From contig JASWJB010000008.1 of assembly GCA_032433595.1 (NCBI GenBank), forward strand, positions 62,001 to 126,000: a DNA stretch of 64,000 nucleotides, written 5' to 3'. The DNA is from Conoideocrella luteorostrata. Lineage: Eukaryota; Ascomycota; Sordariomycetes; Hypocreales; Clavicipitaceae. Shown here in pieces: positions 1 through 12,144 of this stretch; positions within the stretch are counted from its first letter, which is position 1; the number at the start of each line of letters is the position of its first letter. The position numbers were made by a program, and so were the translations under genes. Below the pieces are notes generated by a model. That model did no database searches. It worked only from the letters and a program-made list of their open reading frames with translations, and was not told the origin of the DNA.

Positions 1-3000
1 TATCTCTTCCACAATGTTTTGGGTCACTTTTCCGCGACGGAAGCGACATTTACAGCATGCTTCAACTCGCTGGAAATCTCTTCATTGCTAATTTCCCTGT
101 CAATATGACTGCTGTCAACGCGACAGAAACAGAACACGGACACAGAATTCAGCTCCAGCATGGGCTGACCTGCGTGGACCTTCCTCAATACAATTTCACT
201 TACCCTAAGGCGCCTCTCTACTTTGAGAACAGATTCAGCAGGGAATATAGAACACGCAAGCATCTGAGGCACGACCTATTGGGAGCTAGACAGCCAGGAT
301 GTTCAAAATCATGCCCTTCTTGGAGGAATGTGCTACGAGTCACGGATCTTCCATGGCTTGCAGACCACAAGCTGATTCCCCATACTATCTTGCCGGCATC
401 AGCGTATCTTGCGATGGCTGTAGAAGCAATAAGTCAATTGCATGGGGAAACGAAGGATGGAATGCCCATCAAACGATACAAACTTCGTAATGTTGCCATC
501 AATTCTACTCTTCAGATCATGGATGGCGAATTTGGCGCTGAGCTATTTCTGAACATGGAACAAGTAGTATTGGCTGATGCTGATACCGAATCGTTATGGT
601 ACAAGTTCACTGTGAGCTCAGTATATGAGACGCAAGACAACTGGACCACTCATTGTCGAGGTTACATCGCAGTCGAAACGGAGCAATCCAGTATTGGCCA
701 TGCGAACAAACTATTGCCACATCCACGTGCTCGCTTGTTGGATGTTTCTAGGTGGTATAACAGATTTGAAGAAATAGGACTCGGTTACGGGAAAACCTTC
801 CGCGCGCTATCAGGTCTTAGAGCGCACCGTAGCAGTAATGTTGTTGCTGCCGACGTGTTTTTGAACCCAACCGCGGGGCTTGTTCAAGGCGGCGAATCAT
901 CATACGTGTTACACCCTGCCAGTTTGGATAGCTGTCTCCAATTAGCACTAATTTCAGTTCACTCGGGCCAAGTAGAACATGCAAGGAGTGCCTTAGTCCC
1001 GGTTGGTATACAACGCATGAGTATATGGGTACCTAATATACCACACGACCTGGCACGGGCTACAGCGAGTGGCCGTAAGCTGGGCCTACGAAGTGCCTAT
1101 GCTCAGGTGCAGCTACATTCTCCGTCAGGTCAGTCGCTATTGGAAATTGAGGAACTGAAATGTGTCAGCTACGGAAACTCTTACGACACGGATCCAGTCA
1201 AATCAGGTCTCATTCGCGAGCCTTATTGGCGTCCGGTATTTCGGGCGGACATTGCCTCTATGACGACTGATCTTGCGACGACGCTCTTTCCACCCAAGGA
1301 AATACCCGGATGGAAGCTATACTTGCTTGATGAATATTGCGCATATGCTCTTGTGGCGAGCATCGAGTCTGCTAAAGATAACAAGCTTGCACAAACGAAC
1401 CAACGTAGACATTCAGCATTTCTCTCCTGGTTTGAACTCAAAACCACCACATCTCCCTTACTCTCGTACGTAATCCACCAGAAACATTCGGAGCGCAAGA
1501 AAAAGATGCGTGCGATACTCCTCGATATAGGAAGCATTCCGGAGGTGAAATGCATCCAGAAGATCTTCAGCAACCAGGACGACATCTTCCTGGGAGTTAC
1601 AGACAGCAAGAAGCTATTGCTCGAGAATGATCTGCTCTTGGAACTGGAAACATCCGGCTTGAATATTCAAGGAGCACACGGTCAGCTGCAAAATCTGGTC
1701 GACTTACTCGCCCATAAGAACCCTCATATGCGTATCCTAGAAGTCGGCTGCGGAATGGGCGGAGCTACGGCGGCTGTCTTATCTACTCTTGACTCAAACT
1801 ACTCTTTCAAAAGATATGAGTCATATGATGTTACTGATCCGGCTGGTTGGTGTCTCTCGAATGCTAAACTTAGATTTGAGGAACACAGGCATTTGACGTT
1901 TCGTGAATTAAATATTCAACAAGACCCTCTAGCCCAAGGGTTTTCGCAACAAAATTACGATCTCATCATCGCGTCGAAGACTCTAGATGCTACACAGAAT
2001 GTGTCTACAGGTCTGGCAAATATACAAAAATTAATTAGACCCGGGGGACGTCTGGTCATAATGAACGGTGTATACGACAGGCTTGGACCTGAGGTTATCC
2101 ACCGCGCACTCACTGGAAATTGGACAATCGACAGCAGGACAAAAGAAAAATTCTGTCTGAACCGATGCCTAATTGCCAACGGATTTTCGGGTACTGATAT
2201 TAGCCTTGATGATGTACGTTAAGCCATTGTTCTTTCCGCGTCTGGTTTTTGTAACTAGATCATTAACATGTTTTTGTTAGTATGCCGGAGAAAAAACATT
2301 GTCGAATATTTTGTTAAGCACGGCTCTTCCGAACCCTGATCCTGCCTCAATGAATATCAAAAATAATCAAGATATTCACATCATTTATCGAGAGTATCTG
2401 CCTCCAGTTGCAAATGCTGTCGCCGCTCGCCTTCGCGGGCTAGGCTTTAATTGCATATACACGAATATGCTGAGACCAGACCTAATCCCAGATGAGTCCT
2501 TGATCATTTCTTTCACTGATATGGAAAGCGGAACTCTGCTTCACCGGGACGAAGAGCACCTCATCTCATTACAGTCAATTGTTGCCCGGTCGTTGATGCT
2601 GCTCTGCATCGCAAGTAAAGGCGCTGATGTCAGAGCACCCGAGACAGCAGTTCAAAGGGCCATGTTGCGCTCCATTGTATCTGAAAACGTGTCATTAAAA
2701 GCTGGTTTTATCGAGATTCACAATTGTCACGACAGCTGTATGGAACGTGCCACAGAAATTGTCCAGGGGATATTCCTTGAACTTTGGCGTTGTTCGTCTG
2801 CTGAGCGGGTCGATCGAGAATACTCGATCGATCACGGTGTCGCATATATTGAGCGCCTTCTTCCGGAAAGTGTTTTAAACGACGAATTCTGTGTAAGGAA
2901 TGGATTGAAAGATAATTTCGTGGAATGCACACTTCAGAGCCAAAATGCGTTCAAGGCGTGTTACGAACAGCCGGGCTTGTTGTCATCGCTTTACTTCGCC

Positions 3001-5427
3001 ACGGACCTAGAATTTGAGAAACCTTTGGATGAAGGCTGGATTTGCATTGAAACTAAAGCAATCGGCTTAAATATGAAGGTGAGATTGGCCACTTTCCATG
3101 TCCTTATATATGCTGTGAAGCCAACGAGTAGCTCTTTTTTTTTTCAGGATCTTTCGATCGCCACGGCACGATTTGATGCGCCATATATGAGCTGTGAAAC
3201 AGCAGGTATTGTGCGCGAAGTTGGTCCTGGTGTAACGTCCCTCCAACCTGGAGACGGCGTGTTTGGCATGGCACTCGGTGGGATGGGCAACTTTACTAGA
3301 ATGCCTGCCCAAGTTGCGTCACGAATCCCTGACAAGGAATCATTTGTAAATGCGGCCTCAATGCCTGTGTCTTTTCTTGCAGCATTGTACTCACTGGATC
3401 ATCTTGCTCGCCTCCAGCCAGGAGAGTCAGTTCTGATTCAGTCAGCAGCTGGTGCCTTTGGCATTGCTGCTATTCAGGTCGCTCGAACGCTCGGAGCCAA
3501 AATCTATGCGACCGTCAGCACTGACGAGAAGAGAATGGTTCTGGTCAAGCAATTTGGCATTGAACCCCTTGACATATTTAACTCACGAAGCCTTTCTAGC
3601 ATCAATGATATCATGGAAAGAACGCAGAACAAGGGCATTGATGTCGTCCTGAGTACTGCGAGTGGTGATCTCATGCATGAGACCTGGAGATGTATTTCGC
3701 CTCTGGGACGATTCATCGACGTTGGACGGAGGGACGTCCTAGGAGGAGGTTCACTTGCCATGGAGGTTTTTAAGCGCAACGCAACTTTTTGTTCCTTCGA
3801 TCTCTGCATCGTATACGAAGAAAAGCCGGAGGTTATCGCCAGGTACAAGTCGTTCGCGCCGAACATAACGTTGCTTCGTTTGCTGATCGTTCTGTCTAGA
3901 TTGATGGACCAGTTACTCAGTCTTTGGTCTTCGGGTGCTATTCGGCCCTTCAAGCAATTGACAACATTTTGTATCTCCCAGCTTGAAGTTGGAATGTCAA
4001 TGCTTGCCAAAGGCATCCACGCGGGTAAAATTGTGATAACATTTGACGATCCGAAATCCTTGTTAAAGGTTAGTCCATCCTAATAATACCAGTTTGCAGT
4101 TTTGCACAGGAGGAGGTCCCTTTCCAGAGGGTTCCACGCTAAACAGTTAATATTCAGGTTCGGCGACATGTCAGCCGCACCAACTTCGTCTCAAATGCCG
4201 TCTATGTAATGGTTGGCTGCTTAGGTGGTCTTGGTCGCAGTTTAGCAGCTTGGATGGTTGAACGTGGGGCACGACAACTCGTCTTTTTGTCTCGTTCCGC
4301 ATTGGAGAAGTCAGAGTCCGCTGATTTTATTACGGAGCTGAGTGCTATGGGAGCTACAGCAACACATTATCGCTGTGATGTAACTGATCTTGACTCTTTG
4401 ACTACTACAATTCGGGATATTTCCTCCACAAGCGAGGTTCGCGGTGTAATACACGCTGGAATGGTAACAGGTGTAAGTGCTTGTCGAGGTATTGCAGCAT
4501 GGAAAGGCACTAATGACAGCGCTTTGATAGGATTCATGGTTCAATCAGACCACCTATGAACTTGTTCAATCGGTTCTTGCTCCCAAGCTTACAGGCACGG
4601 TTAATCTTCATTACGCAACCAAACATTTGCCATTGGACTTTTTCCTCTTGACTTCTTCCATCACTGGAGTAATTGGAACCCCAGCCCAAGCGGCGTATGC
4701 TGCTGGAAATGCGTTCCAAGATGCATTTGCAAGATTCCGGCATGAGCAAGGTCTGCCCGCAACAGCGTTGGCACTTGGTCTCATCCAAGAAGTCGGCTCC
4801 ATCAGTAACCAGCCTGGCATCCAGCAACAGCTCCAGCGAAATGCGACATACGGCATATCGGAGACAGAGTTCCTGCAACTGCTTGATGGTGCAATGTGTC
4901 AGTCACAACTGTCGCAACTAAACCCTTCAGACCTAGTGAAATTAGACCCTTCATGCGTCTCGCAGATATTAACTGGTTTCGAACCTGGTCGATTCATACC
5001 TTATGTCGCTGCGGACAAGATGAAAGAAATCAAATGGCATAACAACAGTCGCTTTCAGTATGTTATGCGAGCGATTCTGGAGAGCGCCGACGAGAGTCAT
5101 TTGACAACCCCCGACAGGCCCGAAGAAATCGTATCGTCTCCAGCAGCTCAATTACAACAAGCGTCGTCAGCAGAGGAGAAGCTTGTAGTTGTGCGCCATG
5201 CTATCACAAGCCACATTGCAAGCTTATTGAACCTAGACGCGAACGACATTGACTGTAACAAGCCAATGACAGAATATGGAATTGACAGTCTAGTTGCGGC
5301 GGAGCTGAGGAATTGGCTTATCAGAACGTTCGGTGTGGTCTTTACGTTATTGCAGCTGCTGAGCAAGCTTACCCAGATTGAAGAAATTGTGGTTGTCATT
5401 GCTACAGGGTGTTGCGAACCGGGCTAG
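1..5427 (+). CDS. Highly reducing polyketide synthase, 3' part (DH-cMT-ER-KR-ACP)
   Basis: Iterative type I PKS that would build a reduced, C-methylated polyketide; the KS and AT domains lie left of the window. Deduced exons are 3..2213, 2281..3078, 3148..4068, 4158..4472 and 4531..5427, all junctions phase 0, giving about 1713 residues. Visible in order: dehydratase with the catalytic His in a W-L-A-D-H block (nt ~366) and the D-x-x-x-Q motif (nt ~928); C-methyltransferase with the SAM motif ILEVGCGMGG (nt ~1735); enoylreductase with nucleotide motif SAAGAFG (nt ~3445); ketoreductase with GGLGRS (nt ~4220) and its Y in QAAYAAGNAF; and an ACP with the phosphopantetheine serine in YGIDSLVAAEL near nt 5285. 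There is no thioesterase, as is normal for this class. Oddities: the usual G of the DH HxxxG motif is P, and the ER loop is GAFG rather than GGVG. The intron at 3079..3147 is 69 bp with no stop, so unspliced RNA stays in frame. Confidence 0.93.
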
Positions 5428-6134
5428 AGTGTAACTATCGGCGTGGCGAGATGCCGTGATCGTGTCTCTAACGGGCATCCATTAATTGTTCGTTTTAGTT
5501 GGTACCGCGACCCGCCCCATTGGGGCGTTCAGCCGCCGCCGAGCTTCGACAAATCATTTTTGATCGAGGTATTAGTAAATGAAATTGCTTTCGTTTATTC
5601 TGGAATGCACTGATTGCTTGGCAAACAAAGCTGTCCAACGGAGCCATTCCCGCTACCTATGTCGAGGCCTAAGCGCACTCGGTTTCCCGCGTCCTCTACC
5701 TTCTCCTCATTTTCTTCTGTAGTCGAATGGGGGCTGGTCCCCGTCTCATCTCTGCCAGCGACATGTCGCGGAATGTTCCAATTTAATGTTGGTAACGGAC
5801 TTGGGGCGGATGACATGCTGAGGCACACCAATCCATGTCAAGTTGCTGTTCGACATCGACCAACAAGCCTTACTCCCGCCAGGGTGGACCATCGAGTTCC
5901 TAATCCGGATATCACCTCCTGACGCGGACGACGAAGCTAATTCGACGCGTTCTGTATTCCGTGACTGCTCCGTATATCCCTTACTGTTGCCGCGATGGAT
6001 GTCTCAAGAGCCCCAAGGGCGGATCTATTTAAAGGGGCATCTCTTTCCGCCATGGACTCCCATGAGTGAATCGAATCGTCAAGTTGACGAATCTTGATAC
6101 TCCGGATTTTTCATCTGCTTCCCACTTTCTGGTC
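5428..6134. other. Intergenic stretch between PKS and lipase
   Basis: No coding signal beyond short chance frames. The only recognisable element is a TATA-like box about 100 bp before the lipase start. Confidence 0.6.
6026..6033 (+). promoter_or_regulatory. TATA-like box upstream of lipase gene
   Basis: TATTTAAA lies 109 bp before the ATG at 6135, a typical distance for a fungal TATA element plus 5' leader. Position and sequence only. Confidence 0.4.
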
Positions 6135-7496
6135 ATGGTCCACTTCTCCCTACGTGTGGCGATTTTTGCCGCCTGGGCGGCTGTTGCCAATGCTGCTCCT
6201 ATGGCTTTAACGGAGCGAGCTGGCCCTGTTTTACCCAGCTTGGACTCCTTCTATGCGGTGCCCGACAATGTTGGCCAGGCCCGGCCGGGGACCATACTGA
6301 AGCACCGCAAGACACCCTTCCCAGTCGCGGTTTTCGGCATTGCACCGGTCAACCTCGAAGAAAGCCATCAAATTCTCTACCGAACTACAGATAGTCATGG
6401 CAATGCGACGGCAACTGTTCTAACCGTCTTGATCCCCCATAACGCCGACAAATCCAAGCTTCTGTCTTACCAGATCGCGGAAGATGCAGCGCTGCTCGAT
6501 TGCGCCCCGTCATTTGCCCTGTAGCTAGCCTCGGCGACTGGACCCGTATTAGGTACAATTGTCACACAAGCCGAGTTGCTTCTTATCGAGGCAGCGCTGG
6601 AGCAGGGCTGGGTGGTTGCCATTCCCGATTTCCAGGGCCCCAAGGCTGCCTACTTGGCAAACAGACTGGCAGGATATGCGACCCTTGATGGCATTCGTGC
6701 TGCTCTGAATTCGGCTTCTATAACCGGTATCCAGAGCAATCCTACCATCACTATGTGGGGATACTCGGGCGGCAGTGTGGCAACCAACTGGGCCGCAGAG
6801 CTGCAAGAGCAGTATGCTCCCGAGCTGAAGATTGCCGGTGCAGCTGTTGGTGGTACTGTTCCCGATATTACCAATGTTGTGACGGCCATCAATAAAAAGG
6901 CAGCTGCCGGCCTCATTCCCACCGGGATCCTGGGTCTCGGCGCAGAGTATCCAGATCTAAAAGAGGTTATTACGAATCATATTCGACCGGAAGCAGCAAA
7001 CAAATTCTACAAGGCTGGAAAACAATGCTTGGTAGCCAACGCGGCCGAGTTCCTTTTCCAAGACATTATCGGCATGTTTGACGACCGAGAATTAGTATAC
7101 ACAAATCCTACCGCCGTGAGAATTCTCCAAGAGAATGCCTTTGGGCGTGTCACCCCAAGCATCCCTCTGTATTGGTATAAATCAGTGCGTGACGAAGTCA
7201 GCCCAGTCAAGGATTCGGATGCGGTAGTGGATCAGTACTGCACCCGCGGGGCAAACATTGAATATGTCCGGGACATTGCATCAGACCACGGAAGCTATGC
7301 TATTATCGGAGCCTCTAAGGCGCTCAGTTGGCTAAAGAACATTATGGATGGAGGCGAAGCTCAATCTGGGTGCTCGAAAAAGACGGTGGTTTCGTCTTTG
7401 GCTGATGTTGCCTCAGCAGAGATTCTTCCCAAGTTGATTGTGGATGCACTATTAGATTTATTGGGGAAGCCTGTAGGCCCAATCCTTTTCGGATGA
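6135..7496 (+). pseudogene. Secretory lipase (LIP/PF03583 type) interrupted by an in-frame TAG
   Basis: Secreted triacylglycerol/ester hydrolase of the fungal secretory lipase family. The ATG at 6135 starts a clear signal peptide (about 20 residues, ending A-N-A before APM). The frame is continuous for 453 sense codons except for TAG at 6522-6524 (codon 130). Family similarity continues without a gap on both sides of the stop, so it sits where homologues usually have Gln, which a CAG-to-TAG change explains. The catalytic residues all lie downstream: Ser211 in GYSGG, Asp353 in RDEVSP and His385 in SDHGSY. No plausible intron removes the stop, because the nearest GT-AG pair would span only about 31 bp and delete conserved residues. 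If translation ends there, a 129-residue inactive protein results. The bases after the stop are CTAG, a context known to favour readthrough, so a leaky stop or a sequencing error are alternatives. The gene is convergent with the bZIP gene, 44 bp apart. Confidence 0.85.
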
Positions 7497-7540
7497 AGAA
7501 AAAAACACAAAAGGCACCCGGCCAAAAATACATATTATTT

Positions 7541-8758
7541 TCAATGAACAAACGCTGCTAAATGTTGAAACGCTTCAGTCCATGGGGCACCAAGTGTCCA
7601 GTTTCGAATATCGCACGCTATTGCCTCAAAGTCATGGTTCAGTTCAACCGAACCGTTTGAATACCTGCAAAGTAAATCCTTTTCTCTAGGCCAGTGCAGT
7701 GTCATTGATCTCATGTACAGATCGACCGAATGCCGCGAATCCTTGTTCTGGTTCTGACAGAGGTAGTTCCTCAATGCCGGCCAAGGCAGAAAGTCAATGC
7801 ATACCGGATGCAGCAGGGTATCTTGGACCTCACTTGGTCGCATCAGGTGAGGTACATCCTTATACCACTCTGGGTTGGGATACATGCGCCACTGCCGCAA
7901 CAAAGCAATAAACGAAACGGTTAGTTATGGCATGTAAAAGGGACCAAGGTGCTCCAACCTACCCGTAATAATCGGTATATTAAGAAGTATAGTCCGCAGA
8001 GTGTTTCTATGTTTTGAACTTGGAACTGCCTTAGAGTCGTGCCAATGAGCATGGTCAGAGAACTGTCATCCATAGTGTGCAGCAACATGTTTGGCAGTGT
8101 TGGGGTGCGTGGAATTGAGAATGCCAACAGAGGACTTTGAGACAAGGCCATATGCGACTCGTAGAGTACCGTGAAGCTGTGGAGTTCGAGACATTCTGAT
8201 TGGTCTCGGTGCTGTAAGCCGCAGCGACAGTCTACTAAGGTAGTTTGCTGTGAAGATGGAGATGATACCGAGAGTGAAGGGCTGTTCTGACGCCCAAAAA
8301 AATAGTTTGTTGATTGGACGCCCGGTGGTGTGGTTCTGCCATGGTGTTCCGCATTTTCCAACCAGGTGTTCACAAACGGCTTCAGGGACTGGTTAGCGAT
8401 GCCGTAGTTTCGCCTACGTTCTGTGCACAATAGATTCGCGACATACAGCAACAGTGGCGGCAGCGTCCGGAGACGGCGCCATCTCAATCCCCGGTCGTGG
8501 GGGATAACCTCCAAGCGCTTGGCTACCGACAGGGTCAACACTGCCACTCGGAGGGGGTTGCAGATGGCGGAGCTGCGAGAGCAGGTCGCCTATGGAGTCT
8601 CTCAAGAACGATACATCTTTTTCGATATTCTCTAGACGAGTCTTGCTCTCCGCGCGGTTCAACTTGTGCTTCACTCGGTCGGTCTGTCGCTTCTGGGCGA
8701 GCTGTGCATCCGTTCTGGCCCGCTTTGCGGGACGGTCAGGTTTCTCAGCTGGGGGCAT
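7541..8758 (-). CDS. bZIP-like transcription factor with DUF3425 domain
   Basis: Likely nuclear regulator. Exons on the minus strand are 8758..8527, 8420..7963 and 7891..7541 (346 residues). The N-terminus carries a basic stretch followed by heptad-like leucines (QKRQTDRVKHKLNRAESK, then LENIEKDVSFLRDSIGDLL), a divergent bZIP. The middle and C-terminus match the fungal DUF3425 pattern: a C-x-C-G Cys-rich start, SIPRTPTLPNMLL, LIYRLLR joined to WRMYPNPEWYKDVP, and IDFLPWPALRNYL. The 71-bp intron 7892..7962 is well supported (GTAGGT to GGCAG, phase 0). The 106-bp intron 8421..8526 is my inference: it restores frame and has GT-AG ends, but the donor is weak, so a frameshift is possible. The start ATG at 8758 is chosen because MPPAEKPDRPAKR is a typical short lead-in. 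It lies two genes from the PKS and could regulate that locus, which is untested. Confidence 0.75.
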
Positions 8759-10925
8759 GGTAGAACTATTGCAGCGACAATGGTCAGTCGCCGTGAAGAT
8801 GTGACGTGGGTAGTGGTTGGACAGATGTGGTGATTGGCGTCGGTGGTCGCAAAAGCCAGCTCTCGCTTCGTCGACGATATTGTTTACAGGTCTGCATTCG
8901 GTTGATGGAGATTGATCAATTATCGACGTCGAACTGACAGGCACGGCACTCAAATAAGAAGTAGGGAAAAACAACATATCGAACACGAGAGAAAAGTTCC
9001 AACGGAGCCTACATCGCAGGGTAGCACATGGGCCGCCACGTATCTAGTCTGTAGTCTGAACTTTAACGCGATGCGACCCCAGTCAAGAAGAATAATGCGG
9101 GGGAACGCACGTTCAGGGGGCAACAGGGCTGCAAAACGGCGGATGGCGGCTGTCTCGATGGGTTGTGGTTCAAAGGCCTCAGATCGACGGTCGTCGGCGT
9201 TGCCGGTCCGGCAGGCAACCTAGATAGAAACACATATCCCGTACCCCGTACATTCAGCGGACGTGGCCTTCGAGATGATGGGTCACAGCGCGATGTCTCT
9301 TGGACGAAAATGGTAAGACACGGTGATGATAAGGCAAACCAGTGATCCAAAATACCCTCGTTAAGGGTCCGGCCACTTGGCGGCTCATATAAGAAACTAG
9401 TGCAGGGGCACATGAAGGCTTCGTGATCCTGGTGCCCGGCCCGCAGATCAAGGGTAATCGCAAATTGTTGCAGACGTCGCCTGCACCAGCTACTCCGTAC
9501 ATTCCTAATGCAAGGCTCTCGACATGATTTTTACTGCGATCGACCTCGCAATCCGTCATAAGTTCCGCTGGATGCGTGAGCCGCTTTAGCTCGGGTGGTT
9601 GGCAGCTGAAATGATAGCAAAGAACCAAGCATGCGCCTGACAGATGAATCGAGACATCGGGACCACTCTGCTGCTGCCCTGAATGTCTCGATTAATTTGT
9701 CGATTCCTTGCCCAGGTCTAGAGGCTGTGCTAGCTAAAACCAGGCCGACTGGCTCGGCTTGTTGGAGAAACACTACGTAGTACTCCGTACGGAGTAGTCT
9801 GGAGTAATAAATCGGACACTCTGACACGGCGGCTTGGATGGGGATTGACAGTCTTGGGTCCCTTGTTCGCCACTTCTCCGCAAGAATACTGGGGGGCACG
9901 GGCATCGCCACAATTGTTTGCAAACATGGATTGCCTGTCGATGCCGTCTGATCTCACCGGCCCCACCGACTTTCCACCACTCGGCATCCAGAAAGCTGAC
10001 AGCTGGATTTGGTGAAACATGCAAGACGCAAATTGCAGTTGCCCATGTACTATAATAAATCTTTGATGGATCGGTAGGTTCGATCCGTATTAGCCCTAGT
10101 TTGTGCCAATGAACTGTGACTACGGAGTAGATTAACGCTTGCAATCATAAATAATAGATCAAGACATTCTTCATCGAGACGCTCTGAGCTGGCTTCGCCC
10201 GTGAGCAACTTGTGTCACCGCGGATAGCTTCACTACTTAATTGAGTGTGGTCTTTCATTTCTCTCAAAACGAAGTCATTTACGCCTGACGCAAGCCGTCA
10301 GGTCGCTACGTGGCATGTCCACTCCGCAAACTTTTAAAAGGCACACCTTACAGAGCCGTAAGCGAAGATGGGTGCAGGTTTTCGAGATTCATCCATGATG
10401 TATATTAAAACTTAATACATTCGTTTTATTCCAGCTCATTTTTAGTAATCGACAACGCCTCATGGTGCGGCAACCTGTGCAATGAGTGCACTCCGCATCT
10501 CCTTGAGTGCCGTAAGGTTGTGGCCTTGTTACTTGCAGGCTTTGCACAGCTAACAATCGCGCATTTCAAGGGTTCATGTGTTTTACCAGCGATTACTGCC
10601 ATCGAACTGCTAAGAGCTACCGGTTTCTTTATATACCCTCATATAGTAGGACAGTTATAAGGCTGGCATTTTACGGCACTCAAGAAGATGGTCACAGACA
10701 ATGTCTCGTCGTGAATCTTGAGACCAATGGCTAGAGTTAACGATCAGATTCTTCATGTGTACCATGCATCAATGAAATAGGCGACACTTGGTGAATTCCC
10801 CAAAAAGTACGCCGCCCAAACTTTCTCGTGACTTCGTAGTATTTACGTGATAGCGAAGTCCTCTAGCAGGACGTTAAATAATTCCCACTATGTACTTTGC
10901 AATCTTCCATTTCAATCAGGCATTA
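8759..10925. other. Gene-free stretch with TACTCCGTA palindromes
   Basis: About 2.2 kb with no convincing gene on either strand; frames of up to 130 codons lack family features. It holds half-sites of the dispersed palindrome at 9491 and 10121 and a perfect 16-bp copy at 9781..9796. Confidence 0.5.
9781..9796. repeat. Perfect copy of 16-bp palindrome TACTCCGTACGGAGTA
   Basis: Fully self-complementary 16-mer. Only the copy at 62379..62394 is equally perfect in this window; many half-sites occur elsewhere between genes. Confidence 0.9.
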
Positions 10926-12005
10926 TTATGCGTTTATCATCGCGTAATAGTCAACATCCGACGAGCTTTGCCTAAGTTTCATTGTTGACGAAGTTGACGA
11001 CGCCTTTCTGCTCTGCTGATATGCTGTTGTAAGTTCGTCTGCAGTGCCCTTCGTGATACTTAGTATCGGAACGGAGTTGGGTCGAAGGATCTGGGTCATA
11101 ACTTGTGCCCATTTCCAAGGCTCGGCGGTGCCACCGGGCACGCTGTTGAAGTATTCCCATCCCATTACTCCTCCAATTTGTCCATATTTCTTCCTCAAAG
11201 AAACAACAGTAGCATTCAGCTTGTCATATGGGATATAGCCATTGCCGTTATTGGGGGAGGTAAGCTGACCAGCAACGACTTTGGACACTTGGAAGCCTTT
11301 TGAGACAATGTTGGTGTAATCCTGGGTACTGGCCATGGAGCCGAAGCCACTGTAGAATTGGCCGTTGTAAAAGTTAATCTTTGACCCCTTGCGAGATTCC
11401 AAAAGTTTGTAGTTGAATCCGCTCAAATTGTTGCCGCCGTTGAGAGCGGACGCCACTGGTGCCAATGTAATAATGAAGCCGCTTCCGAAATCTGCGCGGA
11501 GTTTATCAACAAGTCTCTCAATGCCAGATTGGCTCATAGACTGCTCAACATCAAGGTCTAGTCCTTGCAGCTGGAACTTGACGATAACATCATGGAGCTG
11601 GCCGTAGTATTTGTTGAATGTGGCTGTGTCGCCATCCAGGGTGCCAGAGGTGAATGAGCCGGCGGCGGCACCGCCAACCATTCCCATGACTTTAACTCCA
11701 GCATTCTTCAAGACTTTCGTTTCGTTCCAGAGGGTGTAGAATGTCGGATCGCTGGGCGGATGGTCGTTCAAGCGAATGCCACCATCTTTGTTGACGTGCA
11801 AGGAACACACAATAAGATGTGTCAACGCAATTCCCTTCTGATTGACAAGGGGCAACATGGAGATGGGCTTCCCATTTGATTCGTGCGTCGTTTGGAAGTA
11901 AACGATCAATCTTGGGAGCTCGGCAATGGCTCTAGCAACTTCGGTAATTGGAGATGCCACGGACAGAGCCGCGAATGCCACGACAGCCGCCAACCTGAAC
12001 AACAT
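10926..12005 (-). CDS. Secreted GH18 glycosidase (chitinase/endo-N-acetylglucosaminidase-like)
   Basis: Single-exon gene of 359 residues. The start at 12005 is preferred over an upstream ATG at 12071 because it opens directly into a signal peptide (MLFRLAAVVAFAALSVA). It has a GH18 TIM-barrel pattern: LIVYFQTTH as beta-1, GVKVMGMVGGAAAGSF, and the catalytic motif GLDLDVEQ with D150, D152 and acid E154, followed by IITLAPVA, NFYNGQFYSGFG and GGVMGWEYFNS near the end of the barrel. This arrangement matches the small single-domain fungal GH18 group that hydrolyses chitin-type or N-glycan core GlcNAc linkages; which of the two cannot be told from sequence. There is no chitin-binding module. The C-terminal 40 residues are Ser/Thr-rich. 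A foldback element begins 140 bp upstream of the start and could affect its promoter. Confidence 0.9.
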   Translation of the reverse strand: MLFRLAAVVAFAALSVASPITEVARAIAELPRLIVYFQTTHESNGKPISMLPLVNQKGIALTHLIVCSLHVNKDGGIRLNDHPPSDPTFYTLWNETKVLKNAGVKVMGMVGGAAAGSFTSGTLDGDTATFNKYYGQLHDVIVKFQLQGLDLDVEQSMSQSGIERLVDKLRADFGSGFIITLAPVASALNGGNNLSGFNYKLLESRKGSKINFYNGQFYSGFGSMASTQDYTNIVSKGFQVSKVVAGQLTSPNNGNGYIPYDKLNATVVSLRKKYGQIGGVMGWEYFNSVPGGTAEPWKWAQVMTQILRPNSVPILSITKGTADELTTAYQQSRKASSTSSTMKLRQSSSDVDYYAMINA

Positions 12006-12144
12006 GGCGCTTAATGAAGCTAGAAAGGGAGTATTCAACAAAAGAATAAATGCACAGTACGGAGGACTCAAGAACCACTATAATAGTTGAAAGCCTATTA
12101 CTGAGGCGGTAGACCCCTTTAAGTCGTCCTAGCCACACGTGCAT

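Noticed and set aside
6521..6551. Intron that would remove the lipase stop
   Set aside because: The only GT-AG pair spans about 31 bp, below a workable intron size, and would delete conserved residues.
10060..10100. GGTTCGATCCG resembling a tRNA B-box
   Set aside because: Flanking bases do not form a T-arm or acceptor stem; no A-box upstream.
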